Source: Paraburkholderia acidicola
GTDB taxonomy: Bacteria > Pseudomonadota > Gammaproteobacteria > Burkholderiales > Burkholderiaceae
Direction: 5' to 3'
NCBI RefSeq assembly: GCF_002362315.1
Contig: NZ_MTZV01000001.1
Coordinates: forward strand, 310,001-374,000
Length of the DNA: 64,000 nt
Each line of letters begins with the position of its first letter. Position 1 is the first letter of the stretch. Below are positions 35,837 through 44,972 of the stretch, in pieces. The notes beneath the pieces are model-generated. The model was not told the DNA's origin and did no database searches. It saw nothing but the letters and a program-made list of their open reading frames with translations. The position numbers and the translations under genes were made by a program.

Positions 35837-36274
35837 GCGTTATCTCCAGTTGTTGGGTTCAGGGAAAACCCTATTTTTCGTACGCGCAAACGTTTGCGAG
35901 CGCCTATTCTCGACGCAGCTTATGCGCAATGTCAACTTTTCGCAGTGTTGCGCTGCATCGGCGGACAACTCTTTCTTCCCGTGCGGCGGGTACTGCGTGT
36001 TGTGGACACGACGCGTCGCGAGGCGGCGTGGCAAGGTCTCTCGTAGCGTTGGCGCGGATGGTACTTCGTAGCGCGCCCGGCCGCAGCGACATGCGCAGCG
36101 GCCGGGCCGCTTATGCTGGCCCTTTCTGGTGGGCGCTGCAAGCATGTGAGGGGTGGATGGCGAGCATGGGGTCGGCCGATCGGCCTGTGGCGCATGGAGG
36201 ATGCGAATGTGACCGGTGAATCCAGCGAGGTGGCTTATGCCGGGAGGCGAACTCTCGATGCGGCTCGTGCCGGT
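35837..36274. other. Promoter region of the rbs operon and tail of parDE
   Basis: 438 bases. The rbs promoter and operator (35885-35898) are at the left. The rest holds no convincing gene. The parE gene, read in the same direction, ends at 36275 with no obvious T-tailed terminator, so read-through toward rbs is possible. Confidence 0.5.
35885..35898. promoter_or_regulatory. LacI-type operator of the rbs operon
   Basis: Perfect 14-bp palindrome CGCAAACGTTTGCG with the central CG typical of LacI-family sites, 49 bases upstream of the rbsB ATG. The likely binder is RbsR at 30766-31812. Confidence 0.8.
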
Positions 36275-36577
36275 CTACGCGAAGAGTATGGCGGCGTAAT
36301 CGCGCGCGCCGTGCAGGACGTGAATGACGTCGATCCGTTTGGGCGGCTGACCGACCACACGATAAAAAATCTGATAGCTGCCGTGTGCCCTGTGCCGTAC
36401 CCCGCGATCCTCGTAACGCGGCACGAGTGGGAAAGCGAGCGCCATATCGGCAAGGCCCAGGCATTTGTCTCGCAGTTCCCGCACAAAACTCACGGCACGA
36501 CGCGGATTATCTGCTGCTATGTAGTCGCCGATGGCTTCGATTTCGGCTTCAGCAGTCGGCAAAATACGAACGATCAT
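36275..36577 (-). CDS. parE: ParE/RelE-type toxin
   Basis: 100 residues with the RelE/ParE fold: AEAEIEAIGDYIAADNPRRAVSF at the N-terminus, then FPLVPRYEDRGVRHR and YQIFYRVVG, ending HVLHGARDYAAIL. ParE proteins of this type poison DNA gyrase, while RelE types cleave mRNA; the mechanism here is not shown. Its ATG overlaps the antitoxin stop (ATGA, 4 bases), so it is translated after the antitoxin. Confidence 0.9.
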   Translation of the reverse strand: MIVRILPTAEAEIEAIGDYIAADNPRRAVSFVRELRDKCLGLADMALAFPLVPRYEDRGVRHRAHGSYQIFYRVVGQPPKRIDVIHVLHGARDYAAILFA

Positions 36578-36831
36578 CGCTTGCCGTTTGCCAGTGCCTG
36601 ATATTTTGCTTCGAGGCGGTCGAACACTTCCGTAGCAGGTTTGCCGAGGCCCGCATCCGAGTCGGCAATGCCGCGCCCGATCACGGTATCCAGCGCGAGA
36701 AGCTGTGTCTCGCGATCCTGAATCAGCCTCACGCCTTCACGCAGGACTTCACTTTTCGAACCGTAGCGGCCCGTCGCGACGAGACTGGTGATGTACGCCT
36801 CGAGTTGCTGTCCAAGGTCTGCGCTGATCAT
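36574..36831 (-). CDS. parD: ParD-type antitoxin
   Basis: 85 residues from ATG 36831 preceded by GAGGG. It has a ribbon-helix-helix-type N-terminus (MISADLGQQLEAYITSLVATG, RYGSKSEVLREGVRLI) and an acidic tail that would wrap the toxin. Toxin-antitoxin pairs of this layout repress their own promoter. It is chromosomal, between the rbs operon and a LysE exporter, without flanking mobile elements. Confidence 0.9.
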   Translation of the reverse strand: MISADLGQQLEAYITSLVATGRYGSKSEVLREGVRLIQDRETQLLALDTVIGRGIADSDAGLGKPATEVFDRLEAKYQALANGKR

Positions 36832-37056
36832 GGCTGTGCCCTCACTGTGCCCAGACCGCATATTAATCGACTTATCAACTATTATCAAACGAGTCACGCA
36901 AACCGGTTTCACAAGCGCCCCCTCTTCCAGACCACCGACAACAAATGCATTCGAGAATATCTGCAGCTCCAGCATGGAGCCCCGGTATCATCGAATGACG
37001 CGAGCGACGCGTCACCTGCACCCGTCGCCCATCCATGTCCAACCTCCAGTCCCATC

Positions 37057-37695
37057 ATGCTCGGCATCGTCCACTTCCCGCTCTTCCTGCTTGCCGTCAC
37101 GGCGCTGAATCTCACGCCCGGTCCCGACCTCGCTTATGTCGCCGGACAGAGCATCGCGCACGGACGCCGCGCCGGTCTACTGTCCGCATTGGGTATGTCG
37201 TTTGGCGGTTGCGCGCATACGGTGGCATGTGCAGTGGGATTCACCGCGCTTCTGGCGGCTTCGCCCGGCGCGTTCAATGCGATCAAGTGGATCGGCGCCA
37301 CGTATCTGATGGTCCTCGGCGCGCGCACGCTTTTGTCGGCGACCAGGGCCGGCGCCAAGGATGCAGACGCCCCGCCCACCCCGCAGCTCTCGCGCGGCAG
37401 ACTGCTGTTGCGCGGCTTCGTGACCAACGCGTCGAACCCGAAAGTGCTGCTGTTCTACATCGCATTCTTTCCGCAGTTCGTCGCTGCGGACAGCCCGCAC
37501 AAGACGCTCGCGTTTCTCGTGCTCGGTGCGGTGTTCGTGCTGCTCGGGCTCGCGAACGACTGCATCGTCGCGTGGGTGGCGTCGACAGCCGCCCGCGCTG
37601 TGCGCGGGAAGCCGGTCGTACGGCGCTGGATCGACCGGGTAGTCGGTGCCGGCTTTATCGGCCTCGGCGTGCGCCTCGCGCTGACCGAACGCTAG
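37057..37695 (+). CDS. LysE/RhtB-family amino-acid exporter
   Basis: 212 residues with six hydrophobic segments. The family N-terminus LTPGPDLAYVAGQSIAHGRRAG is followed by GATYLMVLGARTLL and FVTNASNPKVLLFYIAFFPQF. Members export homoserine, threonine, leucine or lysine. Start ATG 37057; upstream in-frame codons belong to the reverse strand of parD. It is convergent with corA, ten bases apart. Confidence 0.88.
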   Translation: MLGIVHFPLFLLAVTALNLTPGPDLAYVAGQSIAHGRRAGLLSALGMSFGGCAHTVACAVGFTALLAASPGAFNAIKWIGATYLMVLGARTLLSATRAGAKDADAPPTPQLSRGRLLLRGFVTNASNPKVLLFYIAFFPQFVAADSPHKTLAFLVLGAVFVLLGLANDCIVAWVASTAARAVRGKPVVRRWIDRVVGAGFIGLGVRLALTER

Positions 37696-37704
37696 ACAGA
37701 TCGA

Positions 37705-38682
37705 TCACAGCCACCCCGCGCGTCTGAAGCGCCACCACAGAAACACATCGACGACGAGCATCGACGCGATACAGATCGGGTAGCCGTACTTGTAATGCAG
37801 CTCGGGGATGCTCTGGAAGTTCATCCCGTAGATCCCCGCGATCATCGTCGGCACCGCGAACAGCGCCGCAAACGATCCCAGCCGCTTGGTCACCTCGCTC
37901 TCAGCGAGCGAGATCATGCCGAGGTTCACCTGGATCGCCGTGACGATCATTTCGCGGCGCCCTTCGATCGTCTTCACGATCCGCTCCAGGTGGTCGTAGA
38001 CATCGCGAAAGTACGCCTGCATGCCGACACAGATTTGCGGAATCCGTCCACCGGTGAGCTTGCCGAGCGATTCGAGCAGCGGCGCAATGTGATGCTGAAG
38101 AATGACGAGGCGGCGCTTCAACGAGTACAGGTCCTCGATGATCGCGCGCGACGACGAGAGATCATGCTTGTCGAAAATGCGGTCTTCGACGCCTTCGATT
38201 TCCGTCCCGATCGCTTCGAGAATCGGGAAATAGCGGTCCACGAGATCGTCCGCCAGCGCATACAGCACGAACGCGGAGCCTTCCTTGAGCAGTTGCGGCT
38301 CGCGCTCGCAACGTTCGCGCACCGCCTGGAAACCGAGCTGGGTCCGGTTGCGTACCGACAGCACATAGTTGCTGCCGACGAACACGTCGACCTCGCCGAT
38401 CTTCAGTTCACCGTGCTCATCCATTTCGACGGTGTGCATCACCGCGAATAGCGACTCGCCGAACTCTTCGATCTTCGGTGTCTGGTGTCCGTTGAGAACG
38501 TCTTCGATGGCGAGTTCGTGGAGCCCGAATTCTTCCTTCATCGTTTCGAGCTCATCTGGGCCCGGGTCTTTCAGCGCAACCCAGACGAAGCACTCAGGCT
38601 TCGTCAGGTAGACGCTGATGTCGTCGATTTCAATATCGGCCAGCTTTTTGCCGTCCTGATAGGCGGCACAATTGATCAACAT
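37705..38682 (-). CDS. corA: CorA-type magnesium/cobalt transporter
   Basis: 325 residues. It has a large cytoplasmic N-terminal funnel (about 1-255, with a long stalk helix) and two C-terminal membrane segments. The signature YGMNF is at the end of the first segment. The pore forms as a pentamer and carries Mg2+ by membrane potential. The loop after YGMNF reads QSIPELHYKYGYP, the acidic entrance of CorA. It is a single gene. Confidence 0.93.
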   Translation of the reverse strand: MLINCAAYQDGKKLADIEIDDISVYLTKPECFVWVALKDPGPDELETMKEEFGLHELAIEDVLNGHQTPKIEEFGESLFAVMHTVEMDEHGELKIGEVDVFVGSNYVLSVRNRTQLGFQAVRERCEREPQLLKEGSAFVLYALADDLVDRYFPILEAIGTEIEGVEDRIFDKHDLSSSRAIIEDLYSLKRRLVILQHHIAPLLESLGKLTGGRIPQICVGMQAYFRDVYDHLERIVKTIEGRREMIVTAIQVNLGMISLAESEVTKRLGSFAALFAVPTMIAGIYGMNFQSIPELHYKYGYPICIASMLVVDVFLWWRFRRAGWL

Positions 38683-38840
38683 GTGGGGGTACCTTCAAAA
38701 CGGATACGTAGCGACGCTCCGGTACGGACGTAGCGCAGCCGGCATGATAGCGAGCCAGTATGCCGCGAATGTGTCGAATCTTACCGTTTCGTCATATTAC
38801 GAATAGCCTTCATTCGGGCCTGACATCGCCTGGTTGTGCG

Positions 38841-39335
38841 TCACTTCGGCATCCGCACAAGCCCGACCCGATGATCCTTGTCGAACACGATGCTCGCGTG
38901 ATTCGTATAGCGCGCGTCGACCGGAAACGCGAATTCGAGCACCGGATCGAACTGCGTCGATACCGCGAGGCGATGGGCACCGGGTGTCAGGTAGAAGATC
39001 GCGTGTTCGCCGTTCATCAGATCGGTGACCTGCTCGCCGTCGACATAGACGAGCACGTCGCGAAAACGCACGATCACATCGCTGGAGCGCTCGCGGCGTA
39101 TCTCGACTGCGACGAGACCGGCGGCGGGCTGGGTGGTTTCGCGCTTGAGAATGCGCTCGGGCGGCACCGGCTTGAACGGCACGGGATCGGCGGGTGATGG
39201 CGCGCAACCGGCGAGCGGTGCGACCATTGCGACTGCAACGACCACGACGGTCGCGGTCACAGTCGCACGCGATGCGCTTCGTACCGCGGTCATGGCTCTC
39301 GCGGCTGTTGCAGTAACGCCCGGGTGCACTCGCAT
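38841..39335 (-). CDS. Hypothetical lipoprotein with a PEGA-like C-terminal part
   Basis: 164 residues. An in-frame Met at residue 15 is an equally good start. A hydrophobic segment ends in the lipobox LAGC, followed by a Pro-rich stretch. The C-terminal part VYVDGEQVTDLMNGEHAIFY, then LTPGAHRLAVST, looks like a small beta domain of PEGA type. Such domains occur in envelope proteins. No partner is adjacent and function is not known. Confidence 0.6.
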   Translation of the reverse strand: MRVHPGVTATAARAMTAVRSASRATVTATVVVVAVAMVAPLAGCAPSPADPVPFKPVPPERILKRETTQPAAGLVAVEIRRERSSDVIVRFRDVLVYVDGEQVTDLMNGEHAIFYLTPGAHRLAVSTQFDPVLEFAFPVDARYTNHASIVFDKDHRVGLVRMPK

Positions 39336-39495
39336 GACGGTCTCCCTCTTGTGTGGTCGCTACGTCGCGTGCCGCGCTTAGGTGTTGTGTCTCTGCATGA
39401 CGTTCCGCGCGGCGCAATCTGCGTCCATGATACCTGCGCGGTCGGCGAAGCCGGTACGCGCTTGCACGGTGTGCGCTTCTTGTTCATGATCCCCG

Positions 39496-39527
39496 CTACA
39501 CCGATACACCGATACACCGCTACACCG
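39496..39527. repeat. Octanucleotide tandem repeat
   Basis: Four copies of GmTACACC (GCTACACC, GATACACC, GATACACC, GCTACACC). It lies about 80 bases before the kinase start at 39607. Eight-base repeats can slip, but here they are in non-coding DNA. Confidence 0.75.
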
Positions 39528-39606
39528 CTGCCTGCGAAGGTGCCCGGCATAAAACGCCGGTCAGGACGGCAACCGGAATCGTCAACCTTGTACCAGGAAC
39601 CGACCC

Positions 39607-40227
39607 GTGACGTATCTGTTTTTCTTCTGCGGCCATGCCGGCACCGGCAAGACAACCGTCGCGAAACATCTCGCCGCGCCGTTGATGCGCGCAACCGGCA
39701 CGCCGTTCTGCCTGCTCGACAAGGACACGCTATACGGACCACCGGGCGCCGCCGCGATCGGTGCGCTGACCGGCAATCCGAACGATCGCGACAGTCCGCT
39801 TTATCTGCAGCATCTGCGCGATCCGGAATACCGCGGGCTGATCGACACCGCGCGCGACAATCTCGAACTCGGCGTGAGCGCTCTGGTGGTCGCGCCGCTG
39901 TCGCGGGAAGTGCGCGAGCGGCGGCTTATCGATCGTGCGTGGCTTGGCGTGGCGGACGATGTCGCGATTCGCATCGTATGGGTGCATACCTCCGAAGCGC
40001 TTGCGCATCAGCGCATCGCCGAACGCGGCCATCCCGACGATGCCTGGAAGCTCGCGCATTGGGACACATATCGCGAGCGGCGCTTCGAACCCGCCGACGA
40101 TATTCGCGGCGATCTACTGATGTTCGACAGCAGCGCACCCACCACCGCCGACTACGATGCATTGCTCGCGCAACTGGTCGACCGGCCGCGTGCGACCGGT
40201 GCGATGTTGCCGCCGTTGCCGGTCTAG
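39607..40227 (+). CDS. P-loop kinase-like protein (AAA family)
   Basis: 206 residues from GTG 39607. A Walker A loop GHAGTGKTT is at 9-17, followed by a stretch like that of small-molecule kinases (CLLDKDTLYGP). The second half has VVAPLSREVRERRLIDRAW and RIVWVHTSEALAHQRIAERGHPDD, the lid-like Arg region. It probably phosphorylates a small metabolite, but the substrate is unknown. It is a single gene, convergent with the saccharopine-dehydrogenase-like gene. Confidence 0.78.
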   Translation: MTYLFFFCGHAGTGKTTVAKHLAAPLMRATGTPFCLLDKDTLYGPPGAAAIGALTGNPNDRDSPLYLQHLRDPEYRGLIDTARDNLELGVSALVVAPLSREVRERRLIDRAWLGVADDVAIRIVWVHTSEALAHQRIAERGHPDDAWKLAHWDTYRERRFEPADDIRGDLLMFDSSAPTTADYDALLAQLVDRPRATGAMLPPLPV

Positions 40228-40301
40228 AACACGCGTTTCACCACCTCTCGCTGCATGTCACATGCGCAGCGCAGCTACCACCGATAACAACGCCGCACTA
40301 A

Positions 40302-40332
40302 CAAAAATGCCCCACTCAATTGAGTGAGGCAT
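40302..40332 (-). terminator. Intrinsic terminator of the saccharopine-dehydrogenase-like gene
   Basis: ATGCCcCACTCA and TGAGTGaGGCAT form a 12-position stem with one mismatch around ATT. On the minus strand TTTTTGTT follows. It may also end the convergent kinase transcript, where ATTTCGT follows. Confidence 0.8.
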
Positions 40333-40435
40333 TTCGTCTCTACTTCGACACGGCACGCGCGTCGTCTGCTCCGGATACCCGCGGCCGTCTATGCGACCTG
40401 TCCACGTATCCGCACGGCCCTCGAACGGCAGTGGT

Positions 40436-41533
40436 TCAGACGGTCGCCATCGCATCCATCGTCTGGCCTTCGTACAGCTGGCCAAAACGATTGGCGAGGA
40501 ATTCACGCAGCGACACCTGCTCCTGACGCACGAAACCGCTTTGCGGCAGCTTCTTCTCGCGGAACAGATCGAGCACCGCGCACATCGCGCCGGCGGTCGT
40601 GATCTGGATCGCGCTCATCGGTACGCCGCAGACCGTCTTCGCGAAGATCTTGCGCGTGAACACTTCCTGCACGAGTTGCCCGTTACGCATGCCGCTCACC
40701 GTGATGAAGATCAGCACGACGTCCTGCTCGGTCGACGGCACCGACTTGCGCATGATCGTCTTGAGCGTGTCGCGGTCGCTGGCGAGGCGCAGGTCTTCGA
40801 GCAGGAACTTCATCAGCTCGCGGTGACCCGGATAGCGCACCGACTTGTAGTCGAGCGATTCGACGCGGCCCGAGAGCGTTTCGCACAGCGTGCCGAGACC
40901 GCCCGACGTATTGAACGCTTCGTATTCGGTGCCGTCGAGCGAGAAATGCTCGAGGCCTTCGAGCGGCTGCACCCATTGCGTACGGTTGTCGCGAATCGCT
41001 TCGCAAGGCTGGCAGTACTCGTTGATCAGGCCGTCGACGCTCCACGTCAGGTTGTACTTCAACGCGTTGGTCGGGAACTCGGGCAGCGCGCCGACGCGCA
41101 TCTTCACGTCGCGGATTTCGGTGAAGCGGTTGGCCAATTCGTGTGCGGCGAGCCCGATAAAACCGGGAGCGAGGCCGCATTGCGGCATGAATGCATGGTC
41201 GGCGTCTTCAGCGATCGCACGGATCGCGTGGGTCGCGCGGACATCTTCGGTCAGATCGAAGTAGTGGACGCCGGCGCCCTTCGCAGCCGTCGCAACGTTC
41301 ACTGCGAGGTAGTACGGCAGCGCGTTCACGAGCGCATCGAAGCCTTGCACGGCGGCACGCAGTGCGGCGGCATCGCCGGAATCGACGCGACGCGTCGGAA
41401 TGCCCTGAGCGGCAAGTTTGTCGAGCGCCTGTTGGTCCCGATCGATTGCGACGACTTCGTAATCGCCGGTTTCGCGCAGCATGTGGGCGATGGTGTGGCC
41501 GATCAGACCTGCGCCTACGATGGCTACTTTCAT
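40436..41533 (-). CDS. Saccharopine dehydrogenase-family protein
   Basis: 365 residues. N-terminal NAD(P)-binding Rossmann GAGLIG at 7-12 and the family stretch LVNALPYYLAVNVATAAKGAGVHYFDLTED. The catalytic-like half has QCGLAPGFIGLAAHELA and a Lys/Glu-rich lower part. Members act on saccharopine, lysine or other amino-acid imines in lysine breakdown or homospermidine formation. It is 230 bases downstream of an Lrp/AsnC-type regulator on the same strand, which fits amino-acid control. The substrate is not settled. Confidence 0.8.
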   Translation of the reverse strand: MKVAIVGAGLIGHTIAHMLRETGDYEVVAIDRDQQALDKLAAQGIPTRRVDSGDAAALRAAVQGFDALVNALPYYLAVNVATAAKGAGVHYFDLTEDVRATHAIRAIAEDADHAFMPQCGLAPGFIGLAAHELANRFTEIRDVKMRVGALPEFPTNALKYNLTWSVDGLINEYCQPCEAIRDNRTQWVQPLEGLEHFSLDGTEYEAFNTSGGLGTLCETLSGRVESLDYKSVRYPGHRELMKFLLEDLRLASDRDTLKTIMRKSVPSTEQDVVLIFITVSGMRNGQLVQEVFTRKIFAKTVCGVPMSAIQITTAGAMCAVLDLFREKKLPQSGFVRQEQVSLREFLANRFGQLYEGQTMDAMATV

Positions 41534-41763
41534 GCGCTTCTCCTTGTTCTGTGTGGACGGGCTGTCTCCAGCCGGAAGGTGCGCCGCGCATCGTTACCGA
41601 TGCTTCGCGCGGCGTGCGGGCCGAACCCTTGCGACACAGTGTAAGGAGAAGGAGAGACAGATCCTAGGCGCAAAATGCTGCGAAATGACCATCATTTTCG
41701 ACGATATGACGAAGCGGGTCGTCGATCAGTCGAAGTGCACTGCAACACGCCGCGCCGGATGCT

Positions 41764-42228
41764 TCAGTTGCCCATCGTGCCGCGGTCGATCTTGCGCGCG
41801 AGAATGATCGACGTCGTCGTACGCTCGACACCTTCGAGCCCGCCGATCTGATCGAGCAGATCGTTGATCCGGTCCGGAGAATCGGCACGCAGCCAGGCGA
41901 CGTAATCGAACTCGCCACTCACCGCGCACAGCAGTTGCACTTCGGGCATCTTCGCGAGGCGCTTCTGCACGTCGGCACCGTGGCGCGGCGCGATGATGAT
42001 GCCGACGTAGGCAGAGATGCTCGCGTCGAGCACATCCTGACCGAGCCGCACGTTGTAGCCCGCGATCACATTGGTCCGCTCAAGACGCGCGATCCGTGCA
42101 ATCACAGTCGTACGCGCCACGCCGAGTTGTCGCGCGAGATTGGCAACGCTCTCGCGCGCGTTCACCTGCAGCAAGGCGACCAGGTTACGGTCGAGATCGT
42201 CGAGTTGGTCGAGTCGCGGAGGTCTCAT
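41764..42228 (-). CDS. Lrp/AsnC-family regulator
   Basis: 154 residues from ATG 42228. There is an N-terminal AsnC helix-turn-helix (LDRNLVALLQVNARESVANLARQLGVARTTVIARIARLE) and a C-terminal RAM ligand domain (VGIIIAPRHGADVQKRLAKMPEV and SGEFDYVAWLRA). Such proteins bind amino acids and form octamers. It is directly upstream of the saccharopine-dehydrogenase-like gene. An in-frame upstream ATG at 42294 would add 22 residues unlike the family. Confidence 0.88.
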   Translation of the reverse strand: MRPPRLDQLDDLDRNLVALLQVNARESVANLARQLGVARTTVIARIARLERTNVIAGYNVRLGQDVLDASISAYVGIIIAPRHGADVQKRLAKMPEVQLLCAVSGEFDYVAWLRADSPDRINDLLDQIGGLEGVERTTTSIILARKIDRGTMGN

Positions 42229-42345
42229 CGAAAGCAGGATCGAGGTCGGAAAACAAGGAAAAGGAACGGCGCGCTGCAACTTCGCCAACGCCACACGAAC
42301 CGCAGCACACGCGGATTATGCCCGGGTTCGCGGCGAGCCGATGCA

Positions 42346-43230
42346 TCATGTGCCGAGATGCTCGATCACGAAGTCGATGAACGTGGTGAGTTTCGGCGCC
42401 GCACGCCGGTCGCGCGGATAGATCAGATGCACGGGAATGCCTGCTGGCAGATAGTCTTCGAGCACCGACACGAGTTGCCCGCTCGCAATCTCCTTCGCGA
42501 GCAGCGCTTCGGGTTGCAGCACCAGGCCGAAGCCGCGCAGCGCGGCCATCTTTAATGCCTGGCCATTGTTGGCGCGAAACCGTCCGGGCCGCAACTGACT
42601 CTCGCCCTCGGCATCGCCGTCGAGCCGCCATAATCCTTCGCGTCCCCAGTGCAAAAAACCGAGACACTCGTGATGCGCGAGGTCGGCGGGAATGCGCGGT
42701 GTGCCCGCTCGCGCAAGATACTCCGGCGACGCGCACGCGCGCATCCGGTACGGCTTCAACGGCCGCGCGACGAAACTGGAATCGGGTAACTGACCGATCC
42801 GCACGGCCGCATCGAAGCCCTCGTTGACGAGATCGCTGATGCGGTTCGACAGATCGAGTTCGAGAATCACGTCGGGCCATGCGCTGAGGTAATCGGTCAT
42901 CGCCGGCACGAATACTTCCACGCCGTAAGTCAGCGGTACCGTCACCTTCAGCACGCCGCGCGGCGCTGACGCCATCGCCTCCGCGAGCGACTCCGCTTCT
43001 TTCACTTCTGCAAGAATCCGCCGGCACTGTTCGTAATACTGGCGACCAATCTCCGTCAGACTCTGGCGCCGGGTCGTGCGCGTCAGGAGCCGCGTGGCCA
43101 GCCGTGTTTCGAGCGAGCGGATATGCTTGCCGGCCATCGCCGACGAAATACCGAAACGCGTGGCGGCCGCCGTCAGGCTGCCGGCCTCGACGACGGCCAC
43201 AAAGACTTCCATGCTGGCGAACTTGTCCAC
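42346..43230 (-). CDS. LysR-family regulator
   Basis: 294 residues. The helix-turn-helix starts at the N-terminus (SMEVFVAVVEAGSLTAAATRFGISSAMAGKHIRSLE). The substrate-binding part is of the CrgA/PA2877-like group, with RPLKPYRMRACASPEYLARAGTP. It is divergent from the LTXXQ protein gene at 43382, across 151 bases, and may control it. No other target is adjacent. Confidence 0.9.
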   Translation of the reverse strand: MDKFASMEVFVAVVEAGSLTAAATRFGISSAMAGKHIRSLETRLATRLLTRTTRRQSLTEIGRQYYEQCRRILAEVKEAESLAEAMASAPRGVLKVTVPLTYGVEVFVPAMTDYLSAWPDVILELDLSNRISDLVNEGFDAAVRIGQLPDSSFVARPLKPYRMRACASPEYLARAGTPRIPADLAHHECLGFLHWGREGLWRLDGDAEGESQLRPGRFRANNGQALKMAALRGFGLVLQPEALLAKEIASGQLVSVLEDYLPAGIPVHLIYPRDRRAAPKLTTFIDFVIEHLGT

Positions 43231-43381
43231 CTGCTATTTCCTGTTCGTTTCGTTTGTAAGCAGTTGTCGCATTGCAGCCGCAATGCGCGGATATCGTGAT
43301 ACTAATATTGCCAAGGCGAAGCGGACAGCCGGGGTTGGCATGATCCCTTACCGCCGATACGAACGACCATCAGGAGTCTCG

Positions 43382-43894
43382 ATGAAAAAAACCCTCGCTA
43401 TTCTCGCCACCGCCCTCACGATGAGCGGCGCTTTCGCCCAGGCTTCCGCGCCGGCCGCACCCGCTCCGTCGGCAGCATCTGCGCCTGCGGGCAAGGCCAC
43501 GCACGAACAGCACGTGGAAGAGCGCATCGCCTATCTGCATACGCAACTGAAGATCACACCGCAGCAGGAAACCCAGTGGAGCGCCTTTGCCGACGTAATG
43601 CGCGGCAACGGTCAGACCATGGGCCAGCTGTACCAGGAGCGTCATGCGAACACGAACGCGACCGCGCTCGACGACATGAAGCAGTATGCGCAGATCACCC
43701 AGGCTCAGGCCGACGGCACGAAGAAACTCGTCGATGCGTTCGAGCCGCTGTACAACGCTCTCTCGCCGGACCAGAAGAAGCTCGCCGATGCGACCTTCCG
43801 TCAGTCGTCGCACCCGTCTGACCGGGGTCAGCGCAAGCATTCGGGTAAGGCGCAAGCGCCTGCTGCTGCAGCCAGCGACGCCGCCGCTCAGTAA
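43382..43894 (+). CDS. LTXXQ/Spy-type periplasmic protein
   Basis: 170 residues with a signal peptide (MKKTLAILATALTMSGAFA) and a Pro/Ala-rich early part. The Spy/CpxP-type motif (LKITPQQETQW, about 59-69) is followed by a second copy LSPDQKK. These proteins are periplasmic chaperones or envelope-stress reporters. CAGGAG precedes ATG 43382. A T-tailed terminator follows 81 bases after the stop. Confidence 0.82.
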   Translation: MKKTLAILATALTMSGAFAQASAPAAPAPSAASAPAGKATHEQHVEERIAYLHTQLKITPQQETQWSAFADVMRGNGQTMGQLYQERHANTNATALDDMKQYAQITQAQADGTKKLVDAFEPLYNALSPDQKKLADATFRQSSHPSDRGQRKHSGKAQAPAAAASDAAAQ

Positions 43895-43974
43895 GCTCCG
43901 CGGTACGCTGCCGAGTAAGCTTATCGCAAGACGTACGGTCGAAACGGCGCACTCGCGCCGCTCAACCGGCACAG

Positions 43975-44005
43975 AACGCCTGCCCTCACCGGCAGGCGTT
44001 TTTTT
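43975..44005 (+). terminator. Intrinsic terminator after the LTXXQ gene
   Basis: AACGCCTGCC (43975-43984), loop CTCACC, GGCAGGCGTT (43991-44000), then T to 44005. A perfect 10-bp stem with a T-run. Confidence 0.92.
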
Positions 44006-44111
44006 ATGAGTTCCGCATTTTCGGCATCCGGTGCATGCAAGCGCCACGCTTTCGCGCTACGCTGGCGGCCATTTCAACAGCATGTGCCCCGCCGTGTCGG
44101 GCAATCGCCTC

Positions 44112-44555
44112 ATGATCGAACTCCGCAACATCGACCTGCGCACCGACGCCGCCGCCCGGCGTGTCGTCAAGGACGAAACCGTCACCGTCAATTTCGCTGA
44201 CCGCGACGGCGAACTGATGAGCCTCGAAGGACCGAACCGCTATGTGAGCGGAGATGCACTGGTCACCGGTTCGACCGGCGACCGCTGGGTCGTATCGCGT
44301 GAACGCTTCGATGCGAAATACGTTCCGGCGCGCGACGGGCTTGCGCATGGTGTGGCGGGCCCGTATCGCAACCGCCCTGCAATCGTGCTCGCAAAACGCA
44401 TGGACGAAGCGTTTTCGCTGGCCCGGTCTGCGGGCGGTGGCGATGTGCTCAACGGCACCGCCGGCGACTGGATCATGCAGTACGCACCCGGCGACTACGG
44501 CGTCGTGCAGGCCGCGCGCTTCGCCAAGGTCTATCGTCTCGCGAGAGACAAGTAA
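44112..44555 (+). CDS. PGDYG-domain protein
   Basis: 147 residues from ATG 44112; in-frame ATGs at 44031 and 44082 would lengthen it. The C-terminal APGDYGVVQAARFAKVYRL is the PGDYG signature. The N-terminal part is MIELRNIDLRTDAAARRVVKDE. The family has no defined function. Cytoplasmic, no signal. It is convergent with the small gene at 44575-44940, with 19 bases between stops. Confidence 0.7.
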   Translation: MIELRNIDLRTDAAARRVVKDETVTVNFADRDGELMSLEGPNRYVSGDALVTGSTGDRWVVSRERFDAKYVPARDGLAHGVAGPYRNRPAIVLAKRMDEAFSLARSAGGGDVLNGTAGDWIMQYAPGDYGVVQAARFAKVYRLARDK

Positions 44556-44574
44556 CGATCGATTCGCGCAGCGC

Positions 44575-44940
44575 TCACGCGAACTCTTCATCGAGATCGA
44601 CAGTCACTTCGCGCGGGACTGCATCGCCGTTCGCATATTGCTCTTCCAGCGATCCGATCGCCGCTTCGACATACGCACGCAGCACCGCGAAACTGCGTCC
44701 GCGCAATTGCGACGGTAACGCGCGATAGCGCGCCAGCGCCGCGGGAGCGATAGCCACAGTCAGCGCAATACGGCGCGCGGTCGATCCAAAGCGCATCGCC
44801 ACCCAATGGACGACGAGCGTCGATGTACCGTCGTCGGCGGGACGCTCGGTGAACTGGGTCTGCTCGGGAAACAGATCGCTGATGACACGCGCGAGCTCCT
44901 CGATATCGGGGCTCGCGCAGTCGTATTGGTAGGCTTCCAT
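44575..44940 (-). CDS. Small hypothetical protein downstream of the YhfC protease gene
   Basis: 121 residues. ATG 44940 lies 32 bases after the stop of the protease gene, so the two are probably one operon. It is acidic at both ends (SPDIEELARVISDLFPEQTQF and VTVDLDEEFA), with a helical middle that ends in a surface-type stretch (EAAIGSLEEQYANGDAVP). No membrane segment. From memory it resembles the short DUF3022 proteins of Burkholderiaceae; this is unchecked. Confidence 0.6.
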   Translation of the reverse strand: MEAYQYDCASPDIEELARVISDLFPEQTQFTERPADDGTSTLVVHWVAMRFGSTARRIALTVAIAPAALARYRALPSQLRGRSFAVLRAYVEAAIGSLEEQYANGDAVPREVTVDLDEEFA

Positions 44941-44972
44941 TTTCTCGGGGCTCGGGTCTTCGTCAATTCGGC

